From JANNMJ01 sp031425525 (GTDB taxonomy: Bacteria > Bacteroidota > Bacteroidia > Cytophagales > Hymenobacteraceae), in the NCBI GenBank assembly GCA_031425525.1, contig JANPJM010000029.1, forward strand, positions 43,137 through 107,136: a DNA stretch of 64,000 nt. Reading direction: 5' to 3'. Of this stretch, positions 1 through 9,370 are shown piece by piece. The position numbers and the translations under genes were made by a program. The notes beneath the pieces were generated by a model. The model worked only from the letters and a program-made list of their open reading frames with translations. It was not told where the DNA came from and did not search any database. Each line of letters opens with the position of its first letter. Position 1 is the first letter of the stretch.

Positions 1-1
1 C

Positions 2-637
2 AAAGCCGGTGGTTTCCGCTACCGTGAGCAAATCGCGCGCATCAACGGCCTCGACGAAGCCCTCGCCGCCCGCCTGACGCCCCTGATGCAACTGCCCACC
101 CGCGACGAGCTATACCAGCGGCCCGGCGGTTCGGCGGCCCGCCCGGCTTACGCCGCTACCCCAAGCGATCAAGCGCCGGGGGGCGCGCCCCAAACGGTAG
201 CCTCGTCCGGTTTCACCCGCAAACCGCGCGTCATCCAACGCTTCGACCTCAACACCGCCGATACCTTGACACTGATGCAATTGCGCGGCATCGGCCAGCG
301 CCGCGCCGCCCGCATCATCGAGCTACGCGAAAAGCTCGGCGGCTTTGTGTCGGCTGCCCAACTGGCCGATGTATGGGGCTTGGAACCGGCGCTGATCGAC
401 AGCTTGGCTAAATACGGCCACATCGCGGCCGATTTCCACCCGCGCCCGCTGGCGCTCAACTCTGCCTCGCTCGATGAGCTGAAACAGCACCCGTACGTGG
501 GGCCGCGCCTGGCGCGCGTCATCACCGCCTTTCGCGATCAGCACGGCCCTTTCGCCAAGCCCGAAGACCTGCGGCAAATTCGAATTCTGGAAGAAGCCAC
601 CTACCAAAAACTGCAACCTTACCTAGCCATGCGCTAA
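2..637 (+). CDS. helix-hairpin-helix (ComEA-like) protein, 5' end missing
   Basis: The open frame runs in from the left edge, so the N-terminus lies outside the window; the ATG at 86 is probably internal because coding continues upstream in frame from base 2. The visible part holds repeated helix-hairpin-helix units: a partial one at the edge (ARINGLDEALAARL), one around LRGIGQRRAARIIELREKLG and one around HPYVGPRLARVITAFRDQHG, each followed by a 'G(P)F..(P)..L' segment. This is the layout of Bacteroidota ComEA-like proteins, which bind DNA without sequence specificity and, in competent species, take part in DNA uptake. Uptake is inferred only; many such proteins are uncharacterised. It converges on the lipoprotein gene at 1030-2298, with a strong hairpin between them. 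Confidence 0.82.
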   Translation, partial: KAGGFRYREQIARINGLDEALAARLTPLMQLPTRDELYQRPGGSAARPAYAATPSDQAPGGAPQTVASSGFTRKPRVIQRFDLNTADTLTLMQLRGIGQRRAARIIELREKLGGFVSAAQLADVWGLEPALIDSLAKYGHIAADFHPRPLALNSASLDELKQHPYVGPRLARVITAFRDQHGPFAKPEDLRQIRILEEATYQKLQPYLAMR

Positions 638-891
638 GTCGTACGCCAACCCGCTGCCTCTTCGGCGGGCCTGCTCAACCTTTTTTCTGACCTCCGAAGC
701 TACGGAAACGACGGCCTGTTTACTACATCTACTGAAAGCAACTCTGTCAACCTAAAGCACTTCTTACCAACTCCCTGAAAACCCCACCCCGACCTATTTT
801 ACTGCTGCTGCTTTGATGCCTTGATGTAACTGATTCTAACGCACTGTTACATACCGCCCTTACCTGCTTACTTCACGTTGCCCTATGAATG

Positions 892-933
892 CGCAAACGC
901 CCCGTGGTCTTGATCGGCCACGGGGCGTTTGCG
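892..933. terminator. bidirectional hairpin terminator between convergent genes
   Basis: A perfect 16-bp inverted repeat (892-907 with 918-933) around a 10-base loop. The stem ends in AAACG/CGTTT, giving short A/T runs on either side. It lies between two convergent genes and is best read as a shared terminator. The rest of the gap 638-1029 shows no credible gene. Confidence 0.65.
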
Positions 934-978
934 TTGGGGCGTCCTACCGCTGTGATGCGCGAAGCCGAAGAGATTATT

Positions 979-1000
979 TCGCTCCTCGTAATGACAAAAC
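979..1000. repeat. remnant arm of the GTCATTGCGAG-type REP
   Basis: The sequence CTCCTCGTAATGACAAAAC matches one arm (CTCCTCGCAATGACAAAAC) of the complete REP element at 22522-22663, with one change. No partner arm is visible, so it looks like a degraded copy. Confidence 0.4.
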
Positions 1001-1029
1001 GGGAAGCGCTACGCTGTCGCCTAACCGCG

Positions 1030-2298
1030 CTAATACACCCCTACGTCGCCGGAGGGGTTGTTGGCGAACGTATTACCGGAGGCCGTCACTACCGCCGCGC
1101 TGCCTTCTTTGACGTAGCCCCAACCCAGGCTGTTGCTGAAGGTGCAGTTCTGAATGGTGGCCCGGCAGGCAGCAGAATTGGAGCCTATGCCGACGTTGGC
1201 CTTAAAGGTGGCGTCGGGGGTATAGGTACCATATAGCTCCTCGGAGCCCGCGTCGGAGATGTCGCAGTATATCAGCTTGTTGGTGGCAATATTGGTCGTG
1301 AGTGCAATGCCGACCCACGCGCCCGCCGCACGCTGCACCCCCCGGAAGACGATATGTTGCGCCGCCGTACCGGTGGCGTTGATGGAGCCCGTCCGCTCGA
1401 AAAGGAAGCCGGAGGTGCTGAGCTGGCCGCCAGTGTTGAATTCCATTATCACCCCCGGCTGAATGGTCAGCACCGATTTGAGGTAGATGCGCCCCGCCAC
1501 CCGGTACGGCACATTGAGCTTGGCGAGGGTCATGGGGCGCGCAATCTCGACGCCAAAATACTGATTGGTGTCGTACTCGTCGATAAACGGCTGGCCGTTA
1601 CCGGTCAGGTAATCGGAGGCGGCATCGAGCTTGTCGAGGCTCTCGAAAGAAATGCCTACCGCCGCACCGGCGTTGTTGGTAATGGTGTTGTTGCCAAACT
1701 GCGCCAGATTGGCCTTCTGGCTGATATACACGCCATAACCGTCTGATTCAGAAATGGTGCAGCGCGTGATGCTGCCGCGCCCGTCGGTTTCGCGTGTAAT
1801 CTGGACGGCGCCTTTCTGGCCGGTCTGGGCGGAAGCTGCGCCGCCCGCGTGCAGTACGGTAGCGTATGCGAGCTGGTTGGAAGGGTTGTTGGAGCCGAAA
1901 TAAACGCCTTTCCAGGAGCCGCGCACCGGCTCTTTGCCCACCAGCTTGATGGGCGCCGCCGCAGTGCCGACAATCTTCAACCCGGCATTGTCGTCGGTGA
2001 ACAGGCCACTGGTGGTGCCTTCAAACCGGATGGTCACGCCGGGCTCGATGGTCAGGATGGCGTTGCCCGTAACTACTACCTCGCAAGTCACGATGTAATC
2101 GGCGGCATCGCCGGGTACGATGTCGCGCCACGTGGTATTGGCCGTGATGGCGGCGCACGGTACCGTTACGGTGGCGCTTGTGGTGGGGGTAGTGGGGTTG
2201 GTAGTAGGCGTAGGGTCGTTGTCCTTGTCTTTTTTACAAGCCACGGCACTCAGCAATAATATGCCAGCCAGAAGCGAGCGGGAGTGAGAAGCGTACAT
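1030..2298 (-). CDS. right-handed beta-helix lipoprotein
   Basis: The preferred start is the ATG at 2298, which opens directly on a lipoprotein signal (MYASHSRSLLAGILLLSAVAC); the longer frame from 2331 adds a non-signal leader. After the lipobox cysteine comes KKDKDND and a Thr/Pro linker. An acidic/basic stretch at this place resembles the signal that sends some Bacteroidota lipoproteins to the outer surface. The body (about 422 aa) has the short turns of parallel beta-helix proteins, such as 'LTIEPGVTIRFEG', 'LTIQPGVIMEFNTGG', 'NTITNNAGAAVG' and 'CTFSNSLGWGYV'. In this fold class, roles range from polysaccharide binding to lyase activity; no catalytic residues were recognised. It is probably a surface-exposed lipoprotein of unknown ligand. 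Confidence 0.75.
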   Translation of the reverse strand: MYASHSRSLLAGILLLSAVACKKDKDNDPTPTTNPTTPTTSATVTVPCAAITANTTWRDIVPGDAADYIVTCEVVVTGNAILTIEPGVTIRFEGTTSGLFTDDNAGLKIVGTAAAPIKLVGKEPVRGSWKGVYFGSNNPSNQLAYATVLHAGGAASAQTGQKGAVQITRETDGRGSITRCTISESDGYGVYISQKANLAQFGNNTITNNAGAAVGISFESLDKLDAASDYLTGNGQPFIDEYDTNQYFGVEIARPMTLAKLNVPYRVAGRIYLKSVLTIQPGVIMEFNTGGQLSTSGFLFERTGSINATGTAAQHIVFRGVQRAAGAWVGIALTTNIATNKLIYCDISDAGSEELYGTYTPDATFKANVGIGSNSAACRATIQNCTFSNSLGWGYVKEGSAAVVTASGNTFANNPSGDVGVY

Positions 2299-2776
2299 AA
2301 TCGGGAACGAGGGGTGAGTGAGAAAATGCAAATTGAATACGACAAAGGTGGTGTGCTAATTAAGCGCTGTCCAAGTCAGGCATTTTTGGCGTTGTGAATG
2401 CAATCACTCATTTATGTGAGGTGCAAAACGGATAATCGGGCGGCGTTGGAATTATCCGAAGATGCAGTGGCAAATAATAGAATAAATGCTGGATTATGCC
2501 ACCGCCGTTACCACCCAAAAATGTGATGTCGTTAGTCGTAAAAAAAACGGGGATACTTGCTGAATACCAGCGGTCTGCTACGACTCGCCAACTTTTTACT
2601 GCTTATCGGCACAGTGCGCTCCAGAAAAGCGATGCACCGACATTACCCCAACCTTCCCGCAATCTTCGGCGTTTTCTGCGATTGCCGGGCGCAGCTTACG
2701 GGACGAATCACTGGTCTTTGCGGACTCGTGTAGGTCGGTGGGAAGCACTAGTCTGATTGATTTAACGCTGTTTTTA
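2299..2776. other. divergent intergenic region with no gene seen
   Basis: This 478-bp gap between the lipoprotein (minus) and the efflux adaptor (plus) is more AT-rich than its surroundings. A short open frame at 2496-2756 has no recognisable features and is not called. A box CACCTTTG (complement of 2343-2350) is one base from the Bacteroidota -7 consensus and could serve the lipoprotein. No clear promoter was found for the efflux operon. Confidence 0.4.
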
Positions 2777-3889
2777 ATGAATATTCACCTTGCCGACACC
2801 GGCAGATTCTGGGGCCGGCACGTGGTGCGTCTGGCTTGTGTAACTGTTCTTGGGGGGCTGACAATCAGTGGGTGCCATTCCAAAGCCGACGACGGCAAAG
2901 CGGGCGCCGGCGGTGGCAAGGGCGGCCCGCCGCGCGGCCCGGCCATCGTTGATGTGCGGGTGGTGCGCCTCACGGCCGTGGCCGATACCGTGGAGGCCGC
3001 CGGCAGCATTCTCGCGCTCGATCAGGTAGAGCTGCACCCCGAAGCAACCGGTCGCCTCGTGGCGCTGACGGTGGCGGAGGGGCAGCGCGTGAAGGCCGGA
3101 ACCGTGATTGCCCGCGTAAACGACGCCGATTTACGCGCCCAGTTCGCGCGCACCCAAGCCAACCTGAGCGTGGCCCAAAAAGCGGTGGCGCGGCTCGAAA
3201 AGCTACTGGCCGTGCAGGGCGTCAATCAGGCCGATTACGACGTAGCCGTTGGGCAGGTGCAAAGTCTGGAAGCCGATGCTACCTACACCCGCGCCCTGCT
3301 CGACCGTACCGTCGTGCGGGCGCCGTTCGCGGGCACGTTGGGCCTGCGACAGGTGAGCGAAGGTGCTTACGTGACGCCCGCAACCGTGATTGCCACGCTG
3401 CAACGCGCCGACCGCGTGAAGGTCGATTTCACCCTTCCTGAACCCTACGCCGACCGCGCGCCTGTCGGTTCGCTCGTGGTGGTGACGAGCGGTACCGGCG
3501 GCGAGCAACGCTTCACGGCCACCGTAACCGCCCGCGAACCCGAAGCCAACGCCACCACCCGCAACCTGACCGTGCGCGCCGAGTTGCCGCCCGGTACACC
3601 GCTGGCCGCCGGCACCTTCGTGCGGGTGCGCCTGGGGGCAGGCGCGGGCGCCGCAGCCCGTACCGGTGTGTTGCTACCTACGAGCGCGCTTCTGCCCGGC
3701 GACCGCGCCGACCAGGTAATCACCGTCAAAAACGGCAAGGCCACGCCCGTGGAGGTGCAGACCGGCACGCGCACCGAAGACCGCATCACGATTCTGAGCG
3801 GTCTGGCGGCCGGCGATACCGTGGTGGTAAACGGTGTGCTGTTCGCGCAGCCCGGTAAGGCGGTGAAGGTGCGGAATATCAGTCGTTGA
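2777..3889 (+). CDS. RND efflux periplasmic adaptor (membrane fusion protein)
   Basis: About 370 aa. The ATG at 2777 is preferred over 2738 because it gives a compact N-terminus ending in a lipobox (TVLGGLTISGC, Cys about residue 33), so the protein is probably a lipid-anchored adaptor. A Gly-rich linker is followed by a membrane-fusion domain: a lipoyl half-motif (EATGRLVALTVAEGQRVKAG), a coiled-coil hairpin (FARTQANLSVAQKAVARLEKL), the second lipoyl half (RAPFAGTLGLRQVSEGAYV), then beta-barrel and membrane-proximal domains ending with 'GLAAGDTVVVNGV'. Such adaptors link an inner-membrane RND pump to an outer-membrane channel; both partners follow in the same direction, so this is the first gene of a three-gene efflux operon. 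The substrate cannot be read from the sequence. Confidence 0.93.
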   Translation: MNIHLADTGRFWGRHVVRLACVTVLGGLTISGCHSKADDGKAGAGGGKGGPPRGPAIVDVRVVRLTAVADTVEAAGSILALDQVELHPEATGRLVALTVAEGQRVKAGTVIARVNDADLRAQFARTQANLSVAQKAVARLEKLLAVQGVNQADYDVAVGQVQSLEADATYTRALLDRTVVRAPFAGTLGLRQVSEGAYVTPATVIATLQRADRVKVDFTLPEPYADRAPVGSLVVVTSGTGGEQRFTATVTAREPEANATTRNLTVRAELPPGTPLAAGTFVRVRLGAGAGAAARTGVLLPTSALLPGDRADQVITVKNGKATPVEVQTGTRTEDRITILSGLAAGDTVVVNGVLFAQPGKAVKVRNISR

Positions 3890-4047
3890 TGGATGACAGT
3901 TATCGGTTGATGGTGGAACCGCTCCGCACGAGCGAGCTGCCAAACGCCTGATACTGTAAATGCGCTCAGTTGATGGAGGAACAGCCTTAGCCTGAGGCTT
4001 CACCAACCCGCAACCAACTCCATCAACCAACAACCAACAACTAACAA
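3885..4047. repeat. short-word array GTTGATGG / CCATCAAC
   Basis: The spacer between adaptor and pump genes carries GTTGATGG at 3885, 3906 and 3969, then its reverse complement CCATCAAC at 4020, which runs on into a CAACCAACAAC-type low-complexity tract up to the pump start codon. The first copy overlaps the stop codon of the adaptor. The two halves could pair in RNA. The same word returns as CATCAAC repeats at 10388-10414. Confidence 0.7.
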
Positions 4048-4054
4048 CCAGCCC

Positions 4055-7000
4055 TTGAACATCTCCGAGCTATCCTTAAAACGCCCCGTCTTCGCGACGG
4101 TCGTTAATCTTTTGCTGCTGCTGTTTGGCGGGGTAGGGTTTTACGCGCTCTCCCTGCGCGATTACCCGGCTATCGACCCGCCGATCGTTACGGTGCAAAC
4201 GAATTATACCGGTGCTAATGCCGACGTAATCGAATCGCAGATTACCGAGCCGCTCGAGAAGCAAATCAACGGTATTCCGGGAATTCGCACGATTACCAGC
4301 TCGTCGGCGCTGGGGTCGAGTAATATTTCTGTTGAGTTTAATCTCGATGTCAATCTGGAAGATGCGGCATCCGATGTGCGCGACAAAGTAGGCCAGGCCA
4401 CGCGCAACCTGCCGCAGGACATCGACGCGCCGCCCGTGGTAAGTAAGGCCGATGCCAACTCCGACCAGATTATTATTCTGGCCGTGCAGAGCCGCACGCG
4501 CAACCTCCTCGACCTGAGCGATTACGCCGAAAACGTGCTGCAACAGCAGCTCCAGACTATCAATGGCGTGTCGGGCATCAATATTCTCGGCCAAAAGCGC
4601 TACGCGATGCGGCTGAAGCTCGATCCGGCGAAGCTCGATGCGTATGGTGTTACTTTTCAGGACGTAGCCACCGCGCTGGCGCAGGAAAACGTGGAGCTGC
4701 CGGCCGGCAAGATTGCCGGTACCAGTACCGAACTCACCATTCGCACCATCGCGCGGTTCACTACCGAGCAGCAGTTCCGCGACCTGATTTTGCGCCAGGA
4801 TGCCGGTGGCACCGTGCGCCTCGCCGATGTGGGTACTGCCACCCTCGGCCCCGAAACTTACGAACAGCAATGGAAGCTCAACGGCGCGTACGCCGTAGGG
4901 CTGGGGGTAATTCCGCAGCCGGGCGCCAATTACGTCGAAATAGCCGACGAATTTTACAAGCGCCTCGACCAGATTCAAAAGGAAAACAAAGGCGATGTGC
5001 AGCTTCGGGTAATCGTTGATAACACGCGGCTGGTGCGGCAGTCGTTGTACGAAGTGGTGGAAACGCTGCTGATTTCGTTTAGCCTCGTGGTACTCGTCAT
5101 TTTTGCGTTTTTCCGGTCGTGGACCATTGCCCTGCGGCCACTCATCGACATCCCGATCTCGTTGATTGCCACGTTTTTCGTGATGTATCTGGCGGGCTTC
5201 TCGCTCAACATTCTCACGCTGCTCGGTATCGTGCTGGCGACGGGACTTGTGGTCGATGATGGTATTGTGGTGACGGAAAATATCTTCCGAAAACTCGAAG
5301 GCGGGATGCCGATTCGGGAAGCCGCGCGCGAAGGCTCGAAGGAAATTTTCTTCGCCGTGATTGCCACTTCGCTCACGCTGGCGGTGGTATTTCTGCCGGT
5401 GGTTTTTCTGGAAGGATTTACCGGGCGCTTATTCCGCGAATTTGGTGTAGTGGTAGCGGGCGCCGTGCTGATTTCGGCGCTCGTTTCGCTCACGATTACG
5501 CCCGTCCTCAACGTGGTACTGCACCGAGAAGGCACCGGCCACGGCTGGCTGTACACGAAGACCGAGCCGTTTTTTGAGCGAATGGAATCGGGCTACGCGC
5601 GTTCGGTGGGCGGTTTTCTGCGGGTGCGGTGGCTGGCCTGGGTGGTGGTCACGGTGTGCGGCGGCCTGATCTGGCTCATCGGCCGTAGCCTGCCCTCCGA
5701 GCTGGCTCCGCTCGAAGACCGCTCCAGCCTACGCATGACGCTGGCGGCGCCGCAAGGGTCGAGCTTTGCGTTTACCGCGAACGTAGCCGAAAACCTCGCG
5801 ACCTGGCTCACCGATTCGATTCCGGAAGCTGATTTCACGTTTAGTCTGGTGCCGGGGTTTGGTGGCTCCAACGGGCTCAACTCAGGTTTCGTACGGCTGG
5901 GAATGCGCACCCCCGACGAACGCGAGCGCTCGCAGGCCGAAGTCGCGCAGTACGTCACGAAACGGCTGCCCGGCTTCAACGATGCTCGCGTGTTCGTGGT
6001 GCAGGAACAGACGATTTCGGTGGGGCTGGCGGGGCGTTCGGGGCTGCCGGTGCAGTTCGTGCTGCAAAACCTCGACCTCGATAAAATCCGGTTGGCGCTA
6101 CCCAAATTTCTCGCCGCCGCCCGGCAAGACCCCACGTTTGCGTCGGTCGATGCGAACCTGAAATTCGATACTCCCGAGCTGCGGCTGACCTTCGACCGCT
6201 TCAAAATCCGCGATCTCGCCCTCACCACGGCGGAGGTAGCGGCCACCGTGCAGGGTGCGTTTGGCGGGCGCCGACTGGCGTATTTCCTGCGCGGCGGGCG
6301 GCAATATCAGGTCATCGGCCTCGTCGACCGCGCCGACCGCTCGGCGCCCGCCGATATCGGGCGACTGTACGTCCGCAACTCGCGCGGCGAGGCCATCCCG
6401 CTCTCGGCGGTGGTGCGCGTGGAAGAGTCGGCGAGTCCGGCGACGCTCTACCATTTCAATCGCCTGAAATCGGCGACCGTCTCGGCCCAACTCGCCGAAG
6501 GCCGCACCATTGGCGACGGCGTGCGCGCAATGCAAGCCATCGCCACCCAGCAGCTCGACCCCACGTTCACGAGCGCGCTCAGCGGCCCCTCGCGCGATTT
6601 CGCCGAATCATCGTCGAATACGGCCTTTGCGTTTGGTCTGGCGCTGCTGTTGATTTACTTGCTCCTGGCGGCCCAATTCGAGAGTTTCCGCGACCCGTTC
6701 ATTATTCTGCTCACGGTGCCGCTGGCGCTGGCAGGCGCGCTGCTGAGCTTGTGGGCATTCGGGCAGACGCTCAATATTTTTTCGCAAATCGGGATGATTA
6801 TGCTCATCGGGCTCGTCACGAAAAACGGGATTTTGATCGTCGAGTTTGCCAACCAGCTCCGCGCCCAAGGTCTGCCGCTGCGCGAGGCCATTCAGCAAGC
6901 TTCCCAGCAGCGGTTGCGGCCTATCCTGATGACATCACTCGCCACGGCCCTCGGCGCCCTGCCGATTGCGCTAAGCTTGGGCGCCGCCGCCACCAGTCGC

Positions 7001-7168
7001 GTACCGTTGGGCATCGTCATCGTCGGCGGCATTTTGTTCGCGCTGATTTTGACGCTTTACGTTATTCCCGCTATCTACACGTACCTCTCCGGTGAACATA
7101 AAACCGAGGAAAGCACACCTGATACTAGCACAAATGGTACAGACATGCCCCAGGCTTCCCAGATTTAA
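4055..7168 (+). CDS. RND multidrug efflux pump, inner-membrane permease (HAE1 type)
   Basis: 1037 aa, a normal length for an AcrB/MexB-like pump. The start is a TTG; it gives the family N-terminus 'MNISELSLKRPVFATVVNLLLLLFGGVGF' (first transmembrane helix). The first porter loop holds 'TNYTGANADVIESQITEPLE'. The proton-relay residues are present: the Asp-Asp pair at about 401-402 in 'VVDDGIVVTENI' and the Lys at about 923 in 'LVTKNGILIVEF'. These place it in the drug/hydrophobe RND branch and not among heavy-metal pumps, which differ at these motifs. It works in the inner membrane, driven by protons, with the adaptor upstream and the TolC-like channel downstream. Confidence 0.95.
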   Translation: MNISELSLKRPVFATVVNLLLLLFGGVGFYALSLRDYPAIDPPIVTVQTNYTGANADVIESQITEPLEKQINGIPGIRTITSSSALGSSNISVEFNLDVNLEDAASDVRDKVGQATRNLPQDIDAPPVVSKADANSDQIIILAVQSRTRNLLDLSDYAENVLQQQLQTINGVSGINILGQKRYAMRLKLDPAKLDAYGVTFQDVATALAQENVELPAGKIAGTSTELTIRTIARFTTEQQFRDLILRQDAGGTVRLADVGTATLGPETYEQQWKLNGAYAVGLGVIPQPGANYVEIADEFYKRLDQIQKENKGDVQLRVIVDNTRLVRQSLYEVVETLLISFSLVVLVIFAFFRSWTIALRPLIDIPISLIATFFVMYLAGFSLNILTLLGIVLATGLVVDDGIVVTENIFRKLEGGMPIREAAREGSKEIFFAVIATSLTLAVVFLPVVFLEGFTGRLFREFGVVVAGAVLISALVSLTITPVLNVVLHREGTGHGWLYTKTEPFFERMESGYARSVGGFLRVRWLAWVVVTVCGGLIWLIGRSLPSELAPLEDRSSLRMTLAAPQGSSFAFTANVAENLATWLTDSIPEADFTFSLVPGFGGSNGLNSGFVRLGMRTPDERERSQAEVAQYVTKRLPGFNDARVFVVQEQTISVGLAGRSGLPVQFVLQNLDLDKIRLALPKFLAAARQDPTFASVDANLKFDTPELRLTFDRFKIRDLALTTAEVAATVQGAFGGRRLAYFLRGGRQYQVIGLVDRADRSAPADIGRLYVRNSRGEAIPLSAVVRVEESASPATLYHFNRLKSATVSAQLAEGRTIGDGVRAMQAIATQQLDPTFTSALSGPSRDFAESSSNTAFAFGLALLLIYLLLAAQFESFRDPFIILLTVPLALAGALLSLWAFGQTLNIFSQIGMIMLIGLVTKNGILIVEFANQLRAQGLPLREAIQQASQQRLRPILMTSLATALGALPIALSLGAAATSRVPLGIVIVGGILFALILTLYVIPAIYTYLSGEHKTEESTPDTSTNGTDMPQASQI

Positions 7169-7212
7169 ATCGGTGCTAAATCGGCGCATAAATCCGCGAA
7201 ATCTGTGAAAAA
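7169..7212. repeat. short-word array AAATCsGCG between pump and channel genes
   Basis: Directly after the pump stop codon come four loose copies of one word: AAATCGGTGCT, AAATCGGCGCAT, AAATCCGCG and AAATCTGTG. The tract runs into the A-run just before the channel gene. It overlaps a possible GTG start at 7205, which argues that the ATG at 7223 is the true start of the channel gene. Confidence 0.6.
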
Positions 7213-7222
7213 AAACGAAGCG

Positions 7223-8539
7223 ATGAGGTATTTTATTTTCCTTTTATTTCCGTTTACCACTCTCGCCCAAACGGCCGAGCCGCAGGTCGCTCCCCCACTC
7301 GGCCTACCGCTCACCGAAGCCTTGCGCCTGGGGTTGCAGAACAGCCTTGATGTGCAGGTCAGTCGGGCGCAAACCGAGATTCTGGCTGCGCAGGCCGGCG
7401 CCGGGTTCGCGGGCGGACTGCCGACTATCGGGTTCACGGCCGCCAACACCGAGCAGATTACCAACCTAAAGCAGGAACTTGCCAACGGAACCGTCACGAA
7501 CCGCACCGGCGTGACGGCCAACCAGACCGCTGCTGCGCTCACCGGTTCGCTCACGCTCTTCAATGGCGGCCGTGTCACGGCCACCCGGCAGCGCCTCGAT
7601 GAGTTGGCGGCCCAAGGTGAGTTGCAACTCAACGCCGCCATTCAGCAGGTGTTGGCCGATGTGCTGCTACGCTATTACGCCGTAGTGCGGCAGCAGCGGT
7701 ATATTCGCACGCTGGAAGCATCGGTGGAAGTGTCGAAGCAAAAATTATCGCTGGTGCTGACGCGGCAATCAGTGGGGCTCGCCAACAACGCCGACCGGTT
7801 TCAAGCGGAACTCGATCTGCAAAGCCAGCAGCAAACCCAGCGCGATCAGCGCCTGGCCCTGCGTACCGCCGCCGCCGAATTGCAACGCGCGCTCAACCAA
7901 GATGTTACCGACCCGCCGCCCGCCATCGAAGATACTATTCCGCTCGACCGCACCCTGCGCTGGCCCGACATTCAGGCTGCTCTGGCGCGCAACCCCGGCC
8001 TTTTGGCCGCCGAGCGCGCCCAACGCATCGCGGCCCTTACCGAGCGTGAAACGCGGGCGTTGCGCATTCCGGCGCTCACGCTCAACGGGGGCGCCAACCT
8101 CAACCGCAACCAGAGTACGGCGGGGTTTACGCTACTCAACCAAACGTATGGGCCGTTTATCGGGGTGGGTCTGAACGTGCCGATTTACAACGGCGGCACC
8201 TCACGGCGCCTGGAAAGGGTGGCCCGGCTGGGTACCCAAACCGCTGACCTGCAGCGTCAAGCCGTGGAGCGCGACAACAGTCTCGCCGCCTGGACGGCCT
8301 GGCTCGCCTATGAGCAAAACCTGCAACAGGTCGATTCGGCGGAGGTGGCGTTTGGTACGGCCCGCCAACTGCTCAAACTCAATCAACTCCGGCTCGATGC
8401 CGGGTTGGCGACGCTCGTTGATGTGCGTATCGCGCAGCAAACGTTCGAGGCGGCCGGGTATGCGCTTGCCACTTATCGGTACGCCGCCAAAGCCGCCGAA
8501 ATCAATTTGCGCCAGCTAGCCGCGCTGCTGCAACCATAG
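7223..8539 (+). CDS. TolC-family outer-membrane efflux channel
   Basis: About 438 aa. The ATG at 7223 gives a clean signal peptide (MRYFIFLLFPFTTLAQ); an in-frame GTG at 7205 lies inside an intergenic repeat and is rejected. The protein shows the duplicated helical layout of TolC channels: 'LTEALRLGLQNSLDVQVSRAQ' opening the first half, then 'VSRQKL..RQSVGLANNADRFQAELDL'-like helices, and a second half with 'DIQAALARNPGLLAAERAQRI' and 'LNQLRLDAGLATLVDVRIAQQTF'. It is the outer-membrane exit duct of the RND system and the last gene of the operon. It converges on the YdeI-like gene. Confidence 0.93.
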   Translation: MRYFIFLLFPFTTLAQTAEPQVAPPLGLPLTEALRLGLQNSLDVQVSRAQTEILAAQAGAGFAGGLPTIGFTAANTEQITNLKQELANGTVTNRTGVTANQTAAALTGSLTLFNGGRVTATRQRLDELAAQGELQLNAAIQQVLADVLLRYYAVVRQQRYIRTLEASVEVSKQKLSLVLTRQSVGLANNADRFQAELDLQSQQQTQRDQRLALRTAAAELQRALNQDVTDPPPAIEDTIPLDRTLRWPDIQAALARNPGLLAAERAQRIAALTERETRALRIPALTLNGGANLNRNQSTAGFTLLNQTYGPFIGVGLNVPIYNGGTSRRLERVARLGTQTADLQRQAVERDNSLAAWTAWLAYEQNLQQVDSAEVAFGTARQLLKLNQLRLDAGLATLVDVRIAQQTFEAAGYALATYRYAAKAAEINLRQLAALLQP

Positions 8540-8542
8540 GGA

Positions 8543-8610
8543 AGTTTTGAGTTTCAGGTTTTGAATTTCGAGTAGGTCATTTATACTCGAAACTCAAAAC
8601 TCAAAACTAT
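8543..8610. repeat. inverted short-word array (TTTTGAGTTT / AACTCAAAAC)
   Basis: The gap between two convergent genes consists of a TTTTGAGTTTcaggttttgaatt tract followed, after a short centre, by CTCGAAACTCAAAACTCAAAAC-type words in reverse complement. It can fold into a long imperfect hairpin with A/T-rich sides and may act as a bidirectional terminator. It runs into the stop codon of the gene on the minus strand. Confidence 0.65.
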
Positions 8611-9134
8611 ACGCTCCGCTTCTTCCCCGCCGCCACCATCTCAGCGGCTTCCACTACGCGTTTGCGGCGGGTATCGTCCTTCTTGGCGGCCTCGACCCAC
8701 CGCACGTATTCGCGTTGGTGCGAGTAGCTCAGGCGCTCGAATTTCTCCCGAGCGCCGGACGTAATCAGCAGCGCATCGGCGAAATCTTCCGGTACTGACA
8801 CCTGGCGCGGCGCCGTATCGCGCGCCAATTCTACGTGTACAGTGTGGCCCCACGTTTTGCCCACCGCATTGCGCACTACGCGCGGTACCACGATGCCGGG
8901 CGTACCGTCGGTGAGCGTTGACAGGGCAGTTTGGAGCGGAAAACCATCTATTCGGACGCGCACTTTCAGCGGGCCGCGTGGGCCGGAAGTAGTATCTACG
9001 GTAGGCGGTACCAGAAAATATACGCCGCCATTCTCAGATTCCAGCTCCAGAACCGCGTCAAACGTGTGTTCCGGCACGAACTCGGGCTCTGGCGGAGATT
9101 CAGGTTTTTCGGGGGAAGCGGGGGCGTCGGCCAT
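8607..9134 (-). CDS. YdeI/OmpD-associated family protein with DUF1905-like N-terminus
   Basis: 175 aa from the ATG at 9134. After an acidic Pro/Glu-rich leader, the first domain (about residues 25-110, 'FDAVLELESENGGVYFLVPP ... VRVRIDGFPLQTAL') looks like DUF1905. The C-terminus (LSYSHQREYVRWVEAAK, TRRKRVVEAAEMV) is the hallmark of the YdeI/OmpD-associated family. The biochemical role of this family is not settled; links to bacteriocin or stress resistance have been suggested for relatives. It is an isolated gene. A terminator-like hairpin lies just upstream of its start (9228-9262). Confidence 0.8.
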   Translation of the reverse strand: MADAPASPEKPESPPEPEFVPEHTFDAVLELESENGGVYFLVPPTVDTTSGPRGPLKVRVRIDGFPLQTALSTLTDGTPGIVVPRVVRNAVGKTWGHTVHVELARDTAPRQVSVPEDFADALLITSGAREKFERLSYSHQREYVRWVEAAKKDDTRRKRVVEAAEMVAAGKKRSV

Positions 9135-9227
9135 CGGGGGAAGCAAGAAGCGTAAGCGGCGCGGCGGGCAATGTGCCCGTGTGCTGTCTTACGACCTGCA
9201 AGAACGGCATTCGCGCGCGAAACCCCG

Positions 9228-9262
9228 AAAAAAAGCCCCGCGCCTGAGGTCGGGCGCGGGGC
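9228..9262 (-). terminator. rho-independent terminator reading leftward
   Basis: A perfect 10-bp GC-only stem (9235-9244 with 9253-9262), followed on the minus strand by a run of seven T (9228-9234). It would stop transcripts coming leftward from the fasciclin gene (stop at 9512) before they enter the YdeI-like gene at 9134. Confidence 0.75.
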
Positions 9263-9370
9263 GATTTCGAGTAGGCAGAGCGTGATTTTGGCCGTTCAAC
9301 CACGGATCGACAAATATGTTTGTTGTTGCTTGGCCGTCAAGTTTCCTGTCACTGACAGAACGCTTGACCT

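Noticed and set aside
2496..2756. 86-aa plus-strand open frame before the efflux operon
   Set aside because: No start signal, no domain and a composition unlike coding regions here.
7205..7222. GTG at 7205 as start of the TolC-family gene
   Set aside because: It lies within an intergenic word repeat; the ATG at 7223 opens a clean signal peptide.
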